A stretch of DNA of 49,687 nucleotides from Burkholderiaceae bacterium (GTDB lineage: Bacteria; Pseudomonadota; Gammaproteobacteria; Burkholderiales; Burkholderiaceae_C), in the NCBI GenBank assembly GCA_022702125.1, contig JAKOND010000342.1, positions 1-49,687 on the forward strand. Direction: 5' to 3'. Both the position numbers and the translations under genes were made by a program. Positions 1 through 9,147 of the stretch are shown here, one piece after another. Positions within the stretch are counted from its first letter, which is position 1; every line of letters begins with the position of its first letter. The notes under the pieces are model-generated. The model made no database searches. It was not told the DNA's origin and worked only from the letters and a program-made list of their open reading frames with translations.

Positions 1-405
1 GGAAGTTACTTGATAGACCAATTGGGCTGTATCGGTCAATGCATACCATCCGTGAGCCAGGCCAGGTGGAATATAAAGCATTTCACCCTGTTCGGCAGTC
101 AACTCGAATGTAGCAACCTGACCCTGCGTTGGCGAGCCGTGCCGTAGATCAACCACGGCATCGAACGCGTTGCCCACCGGACAATGTACTAGCTTTGCAT
201 GCTGATGTGGCGGAAGCTGAAAATGCATACCGCGCAATACACCCCTATAAGAGACACTGTAAAATGATTCTACGAAGTGGGTAGCGAGACCATAATTGGC
301 AAAAGTTTCCAAGTGAAAGGTCTTGACTAGCCGTCCACGTTCATCAGCATGAACATCTGGCTGAAGTAAATAACAACCGTGTAGTGGAGTGAGCTCAATA
401 CGCAT
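1..405 (-). CDS. RmlC-like cupin sugar epimerase (partial, C-terminus beyond window)
   Basis: My translation from the ATG at 405 stays open for 135 codons to the window edge. It reads as the dTDP-4-dehydrorhamnose 3,5-epimerase family. Visible family features are ADERGR-type N-terminal residues, RGMHFQ carrying the catalytic His, VVDLRHGSPT with the conserved Asp, and PPGLAHGWYAL. The gene starts only 9 nt after the stop of rfbH and is probably translated from the same mRNA. Family members act on dTDP-4-keto-6-deoxyglucose (RmlC) or, in the ascarylose pathway, on a CDP-linked substrate (AscE). The RfbF-RfbG-RfbH genes upstream favour a CDP-linked substrate here, but that is inference. The region is only about 43-48% G+C, well below the rest of the window. 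Confidence 0.85.
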   Translation of the reverse strand, partial: MRIELTPLHGCYLLQPDVHADERGRLVKTFHLETFANYGLATHFVESFYSVSYRGVLRGMHFQLPPHQHAKLVHCPVGNAFDAVVDLRHGSPTQGQVATFELTAEQGEMLYIPPGLAHGWYALTDTAQLVYQVTS

Positions 406-414
406 ACAAAATTC

Positions 415-1755
415 CTAGAAATTGACGCCAAAATAACTTTCCATTTTGGTCACCACAAATTCCAACATCGTAGTGCTGAGTCCAGGATAAATACCTATCC
501 AGAAGGTGTCGTTCATCACCCGATCCGTATTCTCCAGATTTCCGCTGACCCGATATTTCTGGCCTTGCATGGAAGGTTGCCGTGTAAGATTTCCCGCGAA
601 CAGCAAACGTGTCCCGATCCTGTTCTGATCCAAATATCCCAAAAGGTCAACGTGCCGCGTTGCCGCCGCTTCACGCAGAGTGATCGGAAATCCAAACCAC
701 GACGGATTCGAATTTGCTGTTGCCTGAGGCAAAAGAAGAAATTCTTGGCAACTTTGCAGCCTCCGATACAGATAGTCGAAGTTGTGCCGCCGTGCCACGA
801 TGAAATCCTCAAGCCGATCCATCTGCGCCAGGGCACAGGCGGCCTGCATGTCGGTGATCTTGAGGTTGTAGCCGACATGCGAGTAGGTGTACTTGTGGTC
901 GTAACCCGGCGGCAGGTCACCCAGCTGCCAGTCGTAACGCTTGCCGCAGGTGTTGTCCTGGCCCGGTCCGCAATAGCAGTCGCGGCCCCAATCGCGGAAG
1001 GAGGTGGCGATGCGCGCGAGCTCGTCGTCGTTGGTGAACACCGCACCGCCCTCGCCCATGGTGATGTGGTGTGCCGGATAGAAGCTCAGCGTGCCGATGT
1101 CGCCGAAAGTACCGACCAGGCGGCCATCGTAGGTCGACCCCAGGGCATCGCAGCAATCCTCGATCAGCCACAACCCATGTTTCCGGCAGATGGCCTGGAC
1201 GATCTCCAGGTTGAATGGATTGCCCAGCGTGTGGGCCAGCATGATGGCCTTGGTCCGCGGCGAGATCGCCGCCTCGATCAGGCTGGCGTCGATGTTGTAG
1301 GTACCCATTTCCACGTCGACGAAAACCGGCACCGCCCCGTTCTGCAGGATCGGGTTGACCGTCGTCGGGAAGCCTGCGGCGACGCCGATGACTTCGTCTC
1401 CCGGGCGTATCGCGCGCTCGCCGAGCGCCGGAGACGTGAGCGTGCTGAAAGCCAGCAGGTTCGCGGAAGAACCGCTGTTCGTGGTCATGGCGTGCCGCAC
1501 GCCCAGGAATTCACGCAGGCGTTTCTCGAAAGCGTCGTTGAAACGACCGGTGGTCAACCATCCGTCGAGCGACGCGGCCACCATGTTCTGCAGTTCGGCT
1601 TCGCCGATGAGCTTGCCCGACGGGGGTATCGTGGTCACGCCCGGGAAAAAGGACTGCGGACGGTATACATGGGCTGCATATTCCGACACCAGGGCTGAGA
1701 TTTGTGCGCGGAGCGCTTCGGCTTTGGTCAAAGGCATGGGGGGAGAAAAATGCAC
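415..1755 (-). CDS. rfbH: CDP-6-deoxy-4-hexulose-3-dehydrase (E1), RfbH/DdhC/AscC family
   Basis: A 446-residue PMP-dependent, iron-sulfur dehydrase that removes the C3 hydroxyl of CDP-4-keto-6-deoxyglucose. It has the DegT/DnrJ aminotransferase fold, but the PLP-binding Lys is replaced by His in the PAHHIT motif (about residue 229), the hallmark of E1. Cysteines at about 202, 260, 262 and 270 match exactly the C-X57-C-X1-C-X7-C [2Fe-2S] ligand spacing of this family. The first start is a GTG, 5 nt beyond the rfbG stop; an ATG six codons inside (1738) gives the more usual length of 440 residues and is equally possible. The E3 reductase partner (DdhD/AscD) is not in the window. G+C drops abruptly within the gene: 65% at 781-840, 47% at 721-780, 40% at 421-480. 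Confidence 0.95.
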   Translation of the reverse strand: MHFSPPMPLTKAEALRAQISALVSEYAAHVYRPQSFFPGVTTIPPSGKLIGEAELQNMVAASLDGWLTTGRFNDAFEKRLREFLGVRHAMTTNSGSSANLLAFSTLTSPALGERAIRPGDEVIGVAAGFPTTVNPILQNGAVPVFVDVEMGTYNIDASLIEAAISPRTKAIMLAHTLGNPFNLEIVQAICRKHGLWLIEDCCDALGSTYDGRLVGTFGDIGTLSFYPAHHITMGEGGAVFTNDDELARIATSFRDWGRDCYCGPGQDNTCGKRYDWQLGDLPPGYDHKYTYSHVGYNLKITDMQAACALAQMDRLEDFIVARRHNFDYLYRRLQSCQEFLLLPQATANSNPSWFGFPITLREAAATRHVDLLGYLDQNRIGTRLLFAGNLTRQPSMQGQKYRVSGNLENTDRVMNDTFWIGIYPGLSTTMLEFVVTKMESYFGVNF

Positions 1756-1760
1756 TGCGG

Positions 1761-2855
1761 CTAGGCCGAGCGGTAACGGGTGATCTGCTTGTCAAGCATG
1801 GCGGAGGCAGGCTGTCCGGCTTCGCTCGCCGCATGCCATTCGGCGATGCTTGCCAGCGTCTGGCCCAATGTCCAGCGGGGCGACCAGCCTAGCAGCGTAC
1901 GGGCTTTGCTGCTGTCGAGCTTCAGCAGGCCGGCCTCGTGCGGATCGGCATCCGAAGTCCCGATCCGGTAGGAGCCTCGGCCCAGCGCGCCGATCAGTGA
2001 TCGAACGACGTGTTCGACGGTATGGCTGTCGCCTTCGGAAGCTCCGAAATTCCAGGCTTCGGCATACCGGGGGCCATGATCGTGCAGCGCTTGGGCTAGC
2101 CGCAGATAGCCCGCCAATGGCTCCAGCACATGCTGCCAGGGACGCACCGCATGCGGACGACGCAATACCACCTCGCCATCGCGCTGCAATGCCCGCAGCA
2201 TGTCGGGCACCAGCCGGTCGGACGCGTGGTCCCCTCCACCGATAACGTTGCCCGCCCGCGCAGTCGCCACCCCGACCCGATGCTCGGCGTAGTGGTCGGC
2301 AGGGTAGAAGGAATTCCGGTACGCGGCTGTCACCAACTCGGCGCAGGCCTTGCTGTTGCTGTAGGGATCGTGTCCGCCCAGCGTGTCCTGCTCGCGGTAG
2401 CCCCACAACCATTCGTGGTTTTCGTAGCATTTGTCGGTCGTGACCACGACCACCGCGCGCACGCCCGGCACACGCCGCACCGCATCGAGCAGGTTGACCG
2501 TGCCCATGACGTTCGTGGCATACGTTCCGACCGGATCGGCGTAGGAAGCTCGCACCAAGGGCTGCGCCGCCAGATGGAAAACCACCTCGGGCCGGCAGTC
2601 GCGCATCGCGCTGGACAGTCGCTCGGCATCGCGCACATCGGCCAGCACGGAGCGCATGCCCTCGCCGATGCGGGCCGCGTCGAACAACGATCCGCTTCCC
2701 TCCGGCGGCAGTGCGTAGCCCGTCGTCTCGGCGCCCATGCGCTGCAGCCATGCGCACAACCAACTTCCCTTGAACCCGGTGTGTCCTGTCACCAGAACGC
2801 GCCGGCCACGCCAGAACCCTGCATCGACAGGGTCGTCCGTCACCAGCATTTCCAT
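1761..2855 (-). CDS. rfbG: CDP-glucose 4,6-dehydratase
   Basis: A 364-residue extended short-chain dehydrogenase that oxidises and dehydrates CDP-glucose to CDP-4-keto-6-deoxyglucose. Near the N-terminus is the NAD-binding glycine motif TGHTGFKG. Further on are [26 protein letters not shown] with the active-site Thr-Asp-Lys type motif, and YSNSK supplying the catalytic Tyr and Lys. An open frame continues well upstream, but it is antisense to rfbF codons. The ATG at 2855 (or the one two codons later) gives the normal family length and overlaps the end of rfbF by 16 nt, suggesting coupled translation. The product is the substrate of the RfbH enzyme encoded next. Confidence 0.93.
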   Translation of the reverse strand: MEMLVTDDPVDAGFWRGRRVLVTGHTGFKGSWLCAWLQRMGAETTGYALPPEGSGSLFDAARIGEGMRSVLADVRDAERLSSAMRDCRPEVVFHLAAQPLVRASYADPVGTYATNVMGTVNLLDAVRRVPGVRAVVVVTTDKCYENHEWLWGYREQDTLGGHDPYSNSKACAELVTAAYRNSFYPADHYAEHRVGVATARAGNVIGGGDHASDRLVPDMLRALQRDGEVVLRRPHAVRPWQHVLEPLAGYLRLAQALHDHGPRYAEAWNFGASEGDSHTVEHVVRSLIGALGRGSYRIGTSDADPHEAGLLKLDSSKARTLLGWSPRWTLGQTLASIAEWHAASEAGQPASAMLDKQITRYRSA

Positions 2856-3607
2856 GGCGCGCGGCCCCCGTTCCACAACTGTTCGAGCAGGTTCTTGTCG
2901 CGCAGCGTATCCATCGGCTGCCAGAAGCCGCCGTGGCGATAGGCGCGCAATTGGTCCTGGGCGGCCAGCGTCTCCAGCGGGGTGGACTCCCAAACCGTGT
3001 CGTCCGAGCGGATCAGGTCGAGGACCTGCGGCGACAAGACAAAGAAACCGCCGTTGACAGCGGCATCGCCGTCGGGTTTCTCTTGGAAGGACAGCACTCG
3101 ATCGTCTTGCATGCGTAAGGCGCCAAAACGGCCGGGTGGCAGGGTGGAAGTCAATGTCGCCAACTTGCCGTGCGACTTGTGGAAGGCGAGCAGGGCCGTG
3201 ATGTCGATGTCGCCCAGGCCGTCTCCGTAGGTGAAGCAAAAGGCCTCGTCGTTTTCCACATAGCGGCGTGCCCGCATCAAACGGCCGCCGGTCTGGGTGC
3301 CGTCTCCGGTATCCAGCAGGGTGACCCGCCAGGGTTCGGCATAGCGCTCATGCACCTCCATCCGGTTGTTGGCGAGGTCGAATGTCACGTCCGACATGTG
3401 GAGGAAGTAGTTGGCGAAATACTCCTTGATGACGTAGCCCTTGTAGCCGCAGCACACGACGAAGTCATTTATTCCGTGCTGCGAATAAATCTTCATGATG
3501 TGCCACAGGATCGGCTTGCCGCCGATTTCGACCATGGGCTTGGGCCGGTACAGGGTTTCTTCACTCAGGCGCGACCCTAGGCCGCCGGCGAGGATGATGG
3601 CTTTCAT
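2840..3607 (-). CDS. rfbF: Glucose-1-phosphate cytidylyltransferase
   Basis: A 255-residue nucleotidyltransferase that makes CDP-glucose from glucose-1-phosphate and CTP, the first step of CDP-dideoxyhexose synthesis. The N-terminal signature LAGGLGSRL, followed by [19 protein letters not shown], is typical of sugar-phosphate nucleotidyltransferases. YGDGLGDID, the [15 protein letters not shown] segment and [12 protein letters not shown] near the C-terminus are specific to the RfbF group. Length matches the family (about 257). It lies between an aminotransferase gene (96-nt gap) and rfbG (16-nt overlap). Confidence 0.95.
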   Translation of the reverse strand: MKAIILAGGLGSRLSEETLYRPKPMVEIGGKPILWHIMKIYSQHGINDFVVCCGYKGYVIKEYFANYFLHMSDVTFDLANNRMEVHERYAEPWRVTLLDTGDGTQTGGRLMRARRYVENDEAFCFTYGDGLGDIDITALLAFHKSHGKLATLTSTLPPGRFGALRMQDDRVLSFQEKPDGDAAVNGGFFVLSPQVLDLIRSDDTVWESTPLETLAAQDQLRAYRHGGFWQPMDTLRDKNLLEQLWNGGRAPWKCW

Positions 3608-3703
3608 GGGTTTTTTACTTGCTTTATCGACTGCTGACGGAGCCGTTCCGTCCCTGCCGCATCCGGCGAGATGGCCGGAGCGCGTTCACGGCTTTGTACG
3701 TGA

Positions 3704-4849
3704 CTAAGCCAATGCATCTTCCAGTGCAGAAACGAGTGCATCCTGCTGCACATCCGTCATGCCGGGAAAGAAAGGCACCCCGCACATCCCGTACGCGATG
3801 GAAGTGGCTTCTGGCGTGGGCAGGCACACGCAGTGCGACGCCACGGTCAGCATCCGTGCCATCAACGGCTGGTACCAGCGTCGTGTCGCGATGCCGCGCG
3901 CTGCGCAGATGCGCTCCAACCGGTCGCGCTGGCGGGAATCCAGCAACCGGATGCATAGCAATGTCGGCGCAGCCACTGCGCCGATGCCGGCCTGCCAGCG
4001 GATCGTGCCCGGCGGCGCCACGGCCTGCAGTCTGGTCCGCAGAGCGGCATGGCGATCCCGTCTGCGGTCAGCCCCTTCGGCCCAGCAATCCAATGCCGCC
4101 AAGCCGACAGCCGCATGGTATTCGCTCATTTTGGCGTTGGTCCCCACGCTGCCGAGCACGCCGACCGGGAGGGATGCGCCTGGATTCAGGTTGATGCCGA
4201 AATTGGAAAGCTGTTGGATTTTCGACACCAATGCCGGATCGCGCGAAATCACGAAGCCGCCTTCGCCAGCCGGCAAGGATTTGGTCGCGTGCATGCTGAA
4301 GACCGCAGTGCCTGAAACGGCATCGAGCCATTGGCTTCCATAGCCTGCAGCCGCGTCGACCACCACGGGAAGATCCGTTTCCTCATGGAAGGCATGCCAC
4401 GCCCCCATGTCATGCGGCACTCCGAAGGCCGCGACGGGCAGTACGGCATCGATGTCAGCTTCGGTGGCGGCAGCCCGTGCAGTGGCTGGCGTGAGGAGCC
4501 AACTGTCTCCATCCACATCGCCCAGCACGGGGATGTGCCCCGCGCGCAGCACAGCCGTGGCCGTCGCGACGAAGGTGAGCGAGGGAATCAGGACACGGCT
4601 GCGCGGCGGCAGGTTCAGTGCCGCAAGCGCGAGTTCCAGGCCCAGCGTGGCGCTCGATACGGTGCACAACGCCAGCGGCTCACTGGAATGGGATGCGAAA
4701 CGTTCGAGCAAACGCTGCTCCAGTTCCTTGACCAGCGGGCCGAAGTTGGAATAGTGCTGGGCCGCGTGCATGCGCTCCAGGTACGGCAGCAGTGCCTGCG
4801 GCGACGGAAGTTCGGGGACTAGGAGGGGAATGGAAATCGGCGTGCTCAT
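3704..4849 (-). CDS. DegT/DnrJ/EryC1/StrS-family sugar aminotransferase
   Basis: A 381-residue fold-type I PLP enzyme. The PLP lysine is retained in HATKSLPAGEGG, unlike the His of RfbH, so this should be a true aminotransferase, probably acting on a nucleotide-linked keto sugar. SSATLGLELAL marks the phosphate-binding start and VVVDAAAGYG carries the Asp that contacts the pyridine nitrogen. NAKMSEYHAAVGL is the usual segment after the active site. It starts 7 nt after the stop of the GT41 gene, with AGGACGG as a plausible ribosome site. The exact substrate cannot be told; it could add an amino group to a sugar in the same glycan as the dideoxyhexose. Confidence 0.87.
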   Translation of the reverse strand: MSTPISIPLLVPELPSPQALLPYLERMHAAQHYSNFGPLVKELEQRLLERFASHSSEPLALCTVSSATLGLELALAALNLPPRSRVLIPSLTFVATATAVLRAGHIPVLGDVDGDSWLLTPATARAAATEADIDAVLPVAAFGVPHDMGAWHAFHEETDLPVVVDAAAGYGSQWLDAVSGTAVFSMHATKSLPAGEGGFVISRDPALVSKIQQLSNFGINLNPGASLPVGVLGSVGTNAKMSEYHAAVGLAALDCWAEGADRRRDRHAALRTRLQAVAPPGTIRWQAGIGAVAAPTLLCIRLLDSRQRDRLERICAARGIATRRWYQPLMARMLTVASHCVCLPTPEATSIAYGMCGVPFFPGMTDVQQDALVSALEDALA

Positions 4850-4856
4850 GACCGTC

Positions 4857-6551
4857 CTATGCCCCGACGAGACGTTCCGTCATGCCGACCGTATCCGGCA
4901 AGTCGGCTTCCGGACGACAACGCAGGTCCAGGTCGCGCTTGTCTCCGCGCAGATGGTTCATCCACATGATGCGGAACGATTTCTCAAGCTCTTTCACCCG
5001 GCTCGCGTAATCCATCAGCCCTCCTTGCCGCAGCAGAGCGCGCGACTGCTGCCGGTGCAGCCGCAGCCGGTCCGTGTCGGCGATCAGGCGGAGCGCGATA
5101 TCCACATAGGCATCGGGATCAGCCGCGACCCACTCTCCCAATCCCATGCCCTGCAAAGTGCGCGCAGAGGACGAATCGATGCCGCGCTCGGCATCGAGCG
5201 CAACCACCGGAAGGCCCATCCACAGCGCATGCAGCGTGGTGGTGCCGCCGGAAAGGGGAGCGGTGTCCAGTGCGATGTCCGCGATGTGGCCGAGTTCCAT
5301 GAAGCGCTCCAGCGGTTGCTGGTGCATCACGAACACGCGGTCCAGGGGCAGGTCGGCGGCCTCGACCCGGTGCTGCATGGCGGCCTGGGCATCGTCTGGA
5401 GTGTGCTCCTTGACCATGATGACCAGCCGCGCATCGGGGCGCCGGTCCAGGATGCGTTTCCAGAGGCAGAGCATCTCGTGCGTGAGCTTGACCGAATTGT
5501 TCAGCGAGATCAGCGTCGGATAGCCCGCCTCCAGCATGGGGGGGTCGGTGCGCAGCGGTGCATGGGGGGGCGGCGAATAGCAAGCCATGCATTCGAGGCG
5601 GAACAGCGTTTCGGTGTAGGAAGCTTCCCGCCCGGGGGGATCCATGCTCCAGTCGGTCAGCCGGTAGTCCATGGCCTTCATGCCGAGGGTATTCATGAAA
5701 CCCAGCCAGGTGACCTGCACCGGCGCGGCTCGGCGGGCGAAGGTCATCAGGCGCTGGCCCAGCGTATGGCCGGACAGGTCCACCAGGATGTCGATGCGCA
5801 GCGCGCGGATGAATTCGCAGAGTTCCTCGTCCGAGAGTTCTGCCACCTCGTGCCATAGCTTCGTATGGCGCTGGAGCATGGGCGTGATGTCGTCGCGGCC
5901 ACCGCTCGAGAAGACATGCACTTCCACGTTGTCGTGATCGTGGTGCTCCAGCACCGGCAGCATGAAGAAGGCCACCGAATGCCGGCGGAAATCGGCGGTG
6001 ACGTAGCCGACCTTGAGCTTGCGGTGGGGATCGCGGTCGGCCACCACCAGCGGCTGGGCCTTGGCCGTCAGCGGATCGGCCGCGCGCCGGCCCCAATCGC
6101 GGTAGACCGCGAGCGTGCGGGCGGGGTCCTTGTCGATGCTGCTGTGCACCCAGGCACGCATGACCCAGACCGCGGACTGGTCGCTGCGACGGGCGGCCTG
6201 GTCGATCAGCCGGCGGGCCTCCTCGGTGTCGCCCAGGTTGAAGCGCGCGAATGCCATGAAGCGCAGCGCCTCGACGTTGCCCGGCTCCAGGGTCAGCGCC
6301 GTGTCCAGTGCCTCGATCGCGCGTGCCCAGTGCAGGCCGACGAGGAAGACATAGGCCACGCGCAGCCAAGCGTGCACCAGCTTCGGATCCAGCGAAAGCG
6401 CATGCGTGTATTTGACGAGCGCCTCCTCCAGCCGCTGATGCCGCTCCAGCGACCGCGCCTCGTCGAGGACGGATCGCAGTTCTGCCGATAGGGCTGCCGG
6501 CCTGGGCCGTGACTTCGAAAGATGGCGGGCGTGTTTGGGCATGACCTGCAT
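4857..6551 (-). CDS. TPR-containing GT41 (SPINDLY/OGT-type) glycosyltransferase
   Basis: A 564-residue protein. About residues 20-150 form two to four TPR-like helical repeats (EEALVKYTHALSLDPK, RAIEALDTALTLEPGN). The rest is a glycosyltransferase family 41 catalytic region: KVGYVTADFRRHSVAFFM, DILVDLSGHTLGQRL, APVQVTWLGF, and LSGGTTTLHALWMGLPVVAL for nucleotide-sugar binding. Family members transfer sugars to Ser/Thr of proteins, and bacterial members near flagellar genes have been linked to flagellin glycosylation. Here it heads the sugar operon and is divergent from motA (156-nt gap), so flagellar or surface-protein glycosylation is a reasonable guess. A second ATG lies three codons inside. 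Confidence 0.88.
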   Translation of the reverse strand: MQVMPKHARHLSKSRPRPAALSAELRSVLDEARSLERHQRLEEALVKYTHALSLDPKLVHAWLRVAYVFLVGLHWARAIEALDTALTLEPGNVEALRFMAFARFNLGDTEEARRLIDQAARRSDQSAVWVMRAWVHSSIDKDPARTLAVYRDWGRRAADPLTAKAQPLVVADRDPHRKLKVGYVTADFRRHSVAFFMLPVLEHHDHDNVEVHVFSSGGRDDITPMLQRHTKLWHEVAELSDEELCEFIRALRIDILVDLSGHTLGQRLMTFARRAAPVQVTWLGFMNTLGMKAMDYRLTDWSMDPPGREASYTETLFRLECMACYSPPPHAPLRTDPPMLEAGYPTLISLNNSVKLTHEMLCLWKRILDRRPDARLVIMVKEHTPDDAQAAMQHRVEAADLPLDRVFVMHQQPLERFMELGHIADIALDTAPLSGGTTTLHALWMGLPVVALDAERGIDSSSARTLQGMGLGEWVAADPDAYVDIALRLIADTDRLRLHRQQSRALLRQGGLMDYASRVKELEKSFRIMWMNHLRGDKRDLDLRCRPEADLPDTVGMTERLVGA

Positions 6552-6707
6552 TGTGGATTCGGTTCAACCGGGGGAAAGACAGGATTTGGCAGGCAAGACC
6601 GGGGCTTTTCTCCCCGCCCCGTTCGATCGACTCAGTTAGCATTCCGATACATTTTCATTCGTCTACGTGCTGCCTCGCCGCCGCGCGCAGCATTTTTCTA
6701 TCTCCCC
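6552..6707. promoter_or_regulatory. Divergent intergenic region between the GT41 gene and motA
   Basis: This 156-nt stretch must hold the promoters of the minus-strand sugar operon and of plus-strand motA. It contains TAGCATTCCG at 6637-6646, the same ten bases that occur before cheY at 8714-8723. A CCGATA core at 6644-6649 resembles a sigma-28 -10 element, but no TAAA-like -35 lies at the right distance, so no promoter class is assigned. Confidence 0.35.
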
Positions 6708-7568
6708 ATGCTCGTCATCATCGGTTATGTCGTCGCCCTAGCCTGCATCTTTGGCGTCTACGCTGCGCACGGCGGCAATATGAGCGTGATCCTGCACGCC
6801 CTGCCCTTCGAGTTGACCACCATCCTGGGGGCGGCGCTCGGCGCGTTCGTAGTCAACAACCAGTCCAAGGTGCTGAAATCCACGCTCAAGACGCTGCCGC
6901 AGGCGTTCAAGGGAGGGAAGTACACCAAGGCCCGCTACCTCGATCTGCTGGCGATGCTCTACGACATCCTGCAGAAGGCGCGCAAGGACGGCCTGATGGC
7001 CATCGAGAACGATGTGGAGGCGCCCGAGGAATCGGAGATCTTCAAGAAATACCCCACGGTGGGCACCGACCACCATGTGATCGAATTCACCACCGACTAC
7101 CTGCGCATGATGGTGTCGGGCAACCTCAACGCGCACGAGATCGAGTCCCTGATGGACAGCGAGATCGACACCCACCACCAGGAAGCCCATGCCCCGGTGG
7201 CCGCATTGGCGCGGCTCGCGGGCGCGCTGCCGGCCTTCGGCATCGTGGCGGCGGTGCTCGGGGTGGTCAACACCATGGGCTCGGTCGGCCAGCCGCCGGC
7301 GATCCTCGGGGGCATGATCGGCTCGGCGCTGGTCGGCACCTTCCTGGGCATCCTGCTGGCCTACGGCGTGGTGGAGCCGCTCGCGGGCCTGCTGGATCAG
7401 AAATCGGAAGATGCGGCCAAGGAGCTGCTGTGCATCAAGACCACGCTGCTGGCCAGCATGCAGGGCTACAACCCGACCACCGCCATCGAGTTCGGCCGCA
7501 AGGTGCTGTTCTCGACCGAGCGGCCGAGCTTCCTCGAACTGGAAAACCATGTGAAGGGCAAGAAGTAA
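6708..7568 (+). CDS. motA: Flagellar motor stator protein MotA
   Basis: A 286-residue stator subunit, the usual MotA length when started at the ATG at 6708 (MLVIIGYVVALACIFG). It forms the proton channel with MotB in the inner membrane. There are four hydrophobic segments, two near the N-terminus and two near residues 170-230. The cytoplasmic loop between them includes ARKDGLMAIENDVE, the region that contacts FliG. GALPAFGIVAAVLGVVNTM includes the conserved proline of the third membrane helix. The open frame extends further upstream but lacks family similarity there. motB follows after 37 nt. Confidence 0.96.
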   Translation: MLVIIGYVVALACIFGVYAAHGGNMSVILHALPFELTTILGAALGAFVVNNQSKVLKSTLKTLPQAFKGGKYTKARYLDLLAMLYDILQKARKDGLMAIENDVEAPEESEIFKKYPTVGTDHHVIEFTTDYLRMMVSGNLNAHEIESLMDSEIDTHHQEAHAPVAALARLAGALPAFGIVAAVLGVVNTMGSVGQPPAILGGMIGSALVGTFLGILLAYGVVEPLAGLLDQKSEDAAKELLCIKTTLLASMQGYNPTTAIEFGRKVLFSTERPSFLELENHVKGKK

Positions 7569-7605
7569 GGCCTCCGGGCCCTGCCTGCTCCACAGACCAC
7601 CCACC

Positions 7606-8634
7606 ATGGCCGATAAGAAACTCCAGCCGATCATCATCAAGCGCATCAAGAAGTCGGGCCATGCGGCCCATGGCGGCGCCTGGAAGATCGCGTACGCCGA
7701 CTTCGTGACCGCGATGATGGCGTTCTTCCTGCTGATGTGGTTGCTGGGCTCGACCGCGCAAGGCGAGCTGCAGGGAATCGCCTCGTATTTCCAGAACCCG
7801 GTGAAGGTGTCGCTGCAGGGGGGCAACGGATCGGGCAACAGCTCTAGCATCATCCCGGGCGGCGGCGCCGACCTGTCCAAGACAGTCGGCCAGGTGGACC
7901 GCTCGAAGCCCGAGGAACGCAGGATCCGCACGGTGCAGAGCGAAGCCGAAGCCCGCGCGGAACTGGCCCGCAAGGATGCGTTGCGCATCGAGGCCCTGCG
8001 CGACAAGATCGACAGCCTGATCACCGGCAACCCGAAGCTGGCCGAGTACCGGTCGCAGATCCGGCTGGAAATCACGCCCGACGGGCTGCAGATCCAGATC
8101 GTGGACGACCAGAAGCGGGCGATGTTCGATTCGGGCAGCGCGCTGGTCAAGCCTTACATGCGCGACATCCTGCACGAGATCGGCGGCGCCCTGGGAGGCG
8201 TGCAGAACCGCATCAGCCTGGCCGGCCACACCGACGCCACGCCCTACGGCAACGGCGACCGCGGCTACAGCAACTGGGAACTGTCGGCCGACCGGGCCAG
8301 CGCCTCGCGGCGCGAGCTGGTGGCGGGCGGCATGCCCGACGAGAAGATGGTGCGGCTGGTGGGCCTGGCATCGAGCGACCTGATGGAGCCCGACACCCCG
8401 CGCTCCCCGACCAACCGCCGGATCAGCATCACCGTGCTGACCCACGAGGCCGAATCGCGCCTGCTGGGTTCGAACCGCAAGGCCGCCCGGCTGTCCCCGC
8501 CCGAGGCTCTCCAGGCGGTCCAGGTGGTGGGCGAGCCCGTCCCGGGGCCCGCACCTGTTGCGGCATCGGCACAGCCTCGGGCGGTTCCCATGGTTCCGGC
8601 CGTCGCCGAACGGACTTCTGCGCCTTCGCGCTAG
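7606..8634 (+). CDS. motB: Flagellar motor stator protein MotB
   Basis: A 342-residue protein that anchors the stator to peptidoglycan. One N-terminal membrane helix (about residues 28-50) carries the proton-accepting Asp at residue 32 in YADFVTAMMAFFLLMWLL. A plug-like segment follows, then a periplasmic OmpA-type domain with LAGHTDATPYGNGDRGYSNWELSADRA and NRRISITVL. The last 55 or so residues are a Pro/Ala-rich tail beyond the OmpA domain. No strong Shine-Dalgarno sequence precedes the ATG, so it may be coupled to motA. Confidence 0.96.
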   Translation: MADKKLQPIIIKRIKKSGHAAHGGAWKIAYADFVTAMMAFFLLMWLLGSTAQGELQGIASYFQNPVKVSLQGGNGSGNSSSIIPGGGADLSKTVGQVDRSKPEERRIRTVQSEAEARAELARKDALRIEALRDKIDSLITGNPKLAEYRSQIRLEITPDGLQIQIVDDQKRAMFDSGSALVKPYMRDILHEIGGALGGVQNRISLAGHTDATPYGNGDRGYSNWELSADRASASRRELVAGGMPDEKMVRLVGLASSDLMEPDTPRSPTNRRISITVLTHEAESRLLGSNRKAARLSPPEALQAVQVVGEPVPGPAPVAASAQPRAVPMVPAVAERTSAPSR

Positions 8635-8683
8635 CGCAAGCGCCCGGCGTCTGTCACAATTTCACACACTTCGGGCTTCGTCC

Positions 8684-8710
8684 TTCATTTTTGGAGGCGA
8701 ATGCCGATCT
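8684..8710 (+). promoter_or_regulatory. Candidate sigma-28 promoter upstream of cheY
   Basis: The sequence has TTCATTTT, then 11 nt, then GCCGATCT. This compares with the FliA consensus TAAAGTTT-N11-GCCGATAA, with exact spacing, 5/8 matches in the -35 and 6/8 in the -10. It lies in the 120-nt gap before cheY, about 45 nt before the start codon. Confidence 0.5.
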
Positions 8711-8754
8711 AGCTAGCATTCCGCGTTTCTCCATTTGCCTCGAAAGGGCCATCC

Positions 8755-9147
8755 GTGGCTACAGCCCAGCGCTTTCTGATCGTCGACGACTTCTCCACCA
8801 TGCGCCGCATCGTGCGCAACCTCCTCAAAGAAAGTGGCTATGCCGATGCCGATGAGGCCGAAGACGGCGTTGCGGCCCTGGCCAAGTTGCGCAACGGCCG
8901 CTTCGACTTCGTGGTGACCGACATCAACATGCCCAACATGAACGGTTTCGAGCTGCTGGCCGCCATCAAGGGCGACGAGAAGCTCAAACACCTGCCGGTG
9001 CTGATGGTGACCGCCGAAGCCCGGAAGGAGGACATCGTGACCGCGGCCCAGGGCGGCGCTGCCGGCTACATCGTCAAGCCCTTCACCAAGGCCATCCTGG
9101 AAGACAAGGTCGGCAACATTCTCAAGAAGATGGGATTGCAAGAATGA
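8755..9147 (+). CDS. cheY: Chemotaxis response regulator CheY
   Basis: A 130-residue single receiver domain. When phosphorylated by CheA it binds FliM and switches flagellar rotation. All key residues are present: acidic pair D11/D12, phosphoacceptor D56 (VVTDINMP), T86, Y105 and K108 (IVKPFT). Translation begins with GTG at 8755, preceded by AAAGGG. The length and the [18 protein letters not shown] start fit CheY. The ATGA at its end overlaps the start of cheZ, so the kinase output and its phosphatase are made together. No cheA or cheW gene is in the window. Confidence 0.96.
   Translation: MATAQRFLIVDDFSTMRRIVRNLLKESGYADADEAEDGVAALAKLRNGRFDFVVTDINMPNMNGFELLAAIKGDEKLKHLPVLMVTAEARKEDIVTAAQGGAAGYIVKPFTKAILEDKVGNILKKMGLQE

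Noticed and set aside
6643-6650. TCCGATAC before motA as a sigma-28 -10 box.
   Set aside because: The sequence 11 nt upstream (CGATCGAC) does not resemble TAAAGTTT, so the pair fails as a promoter.
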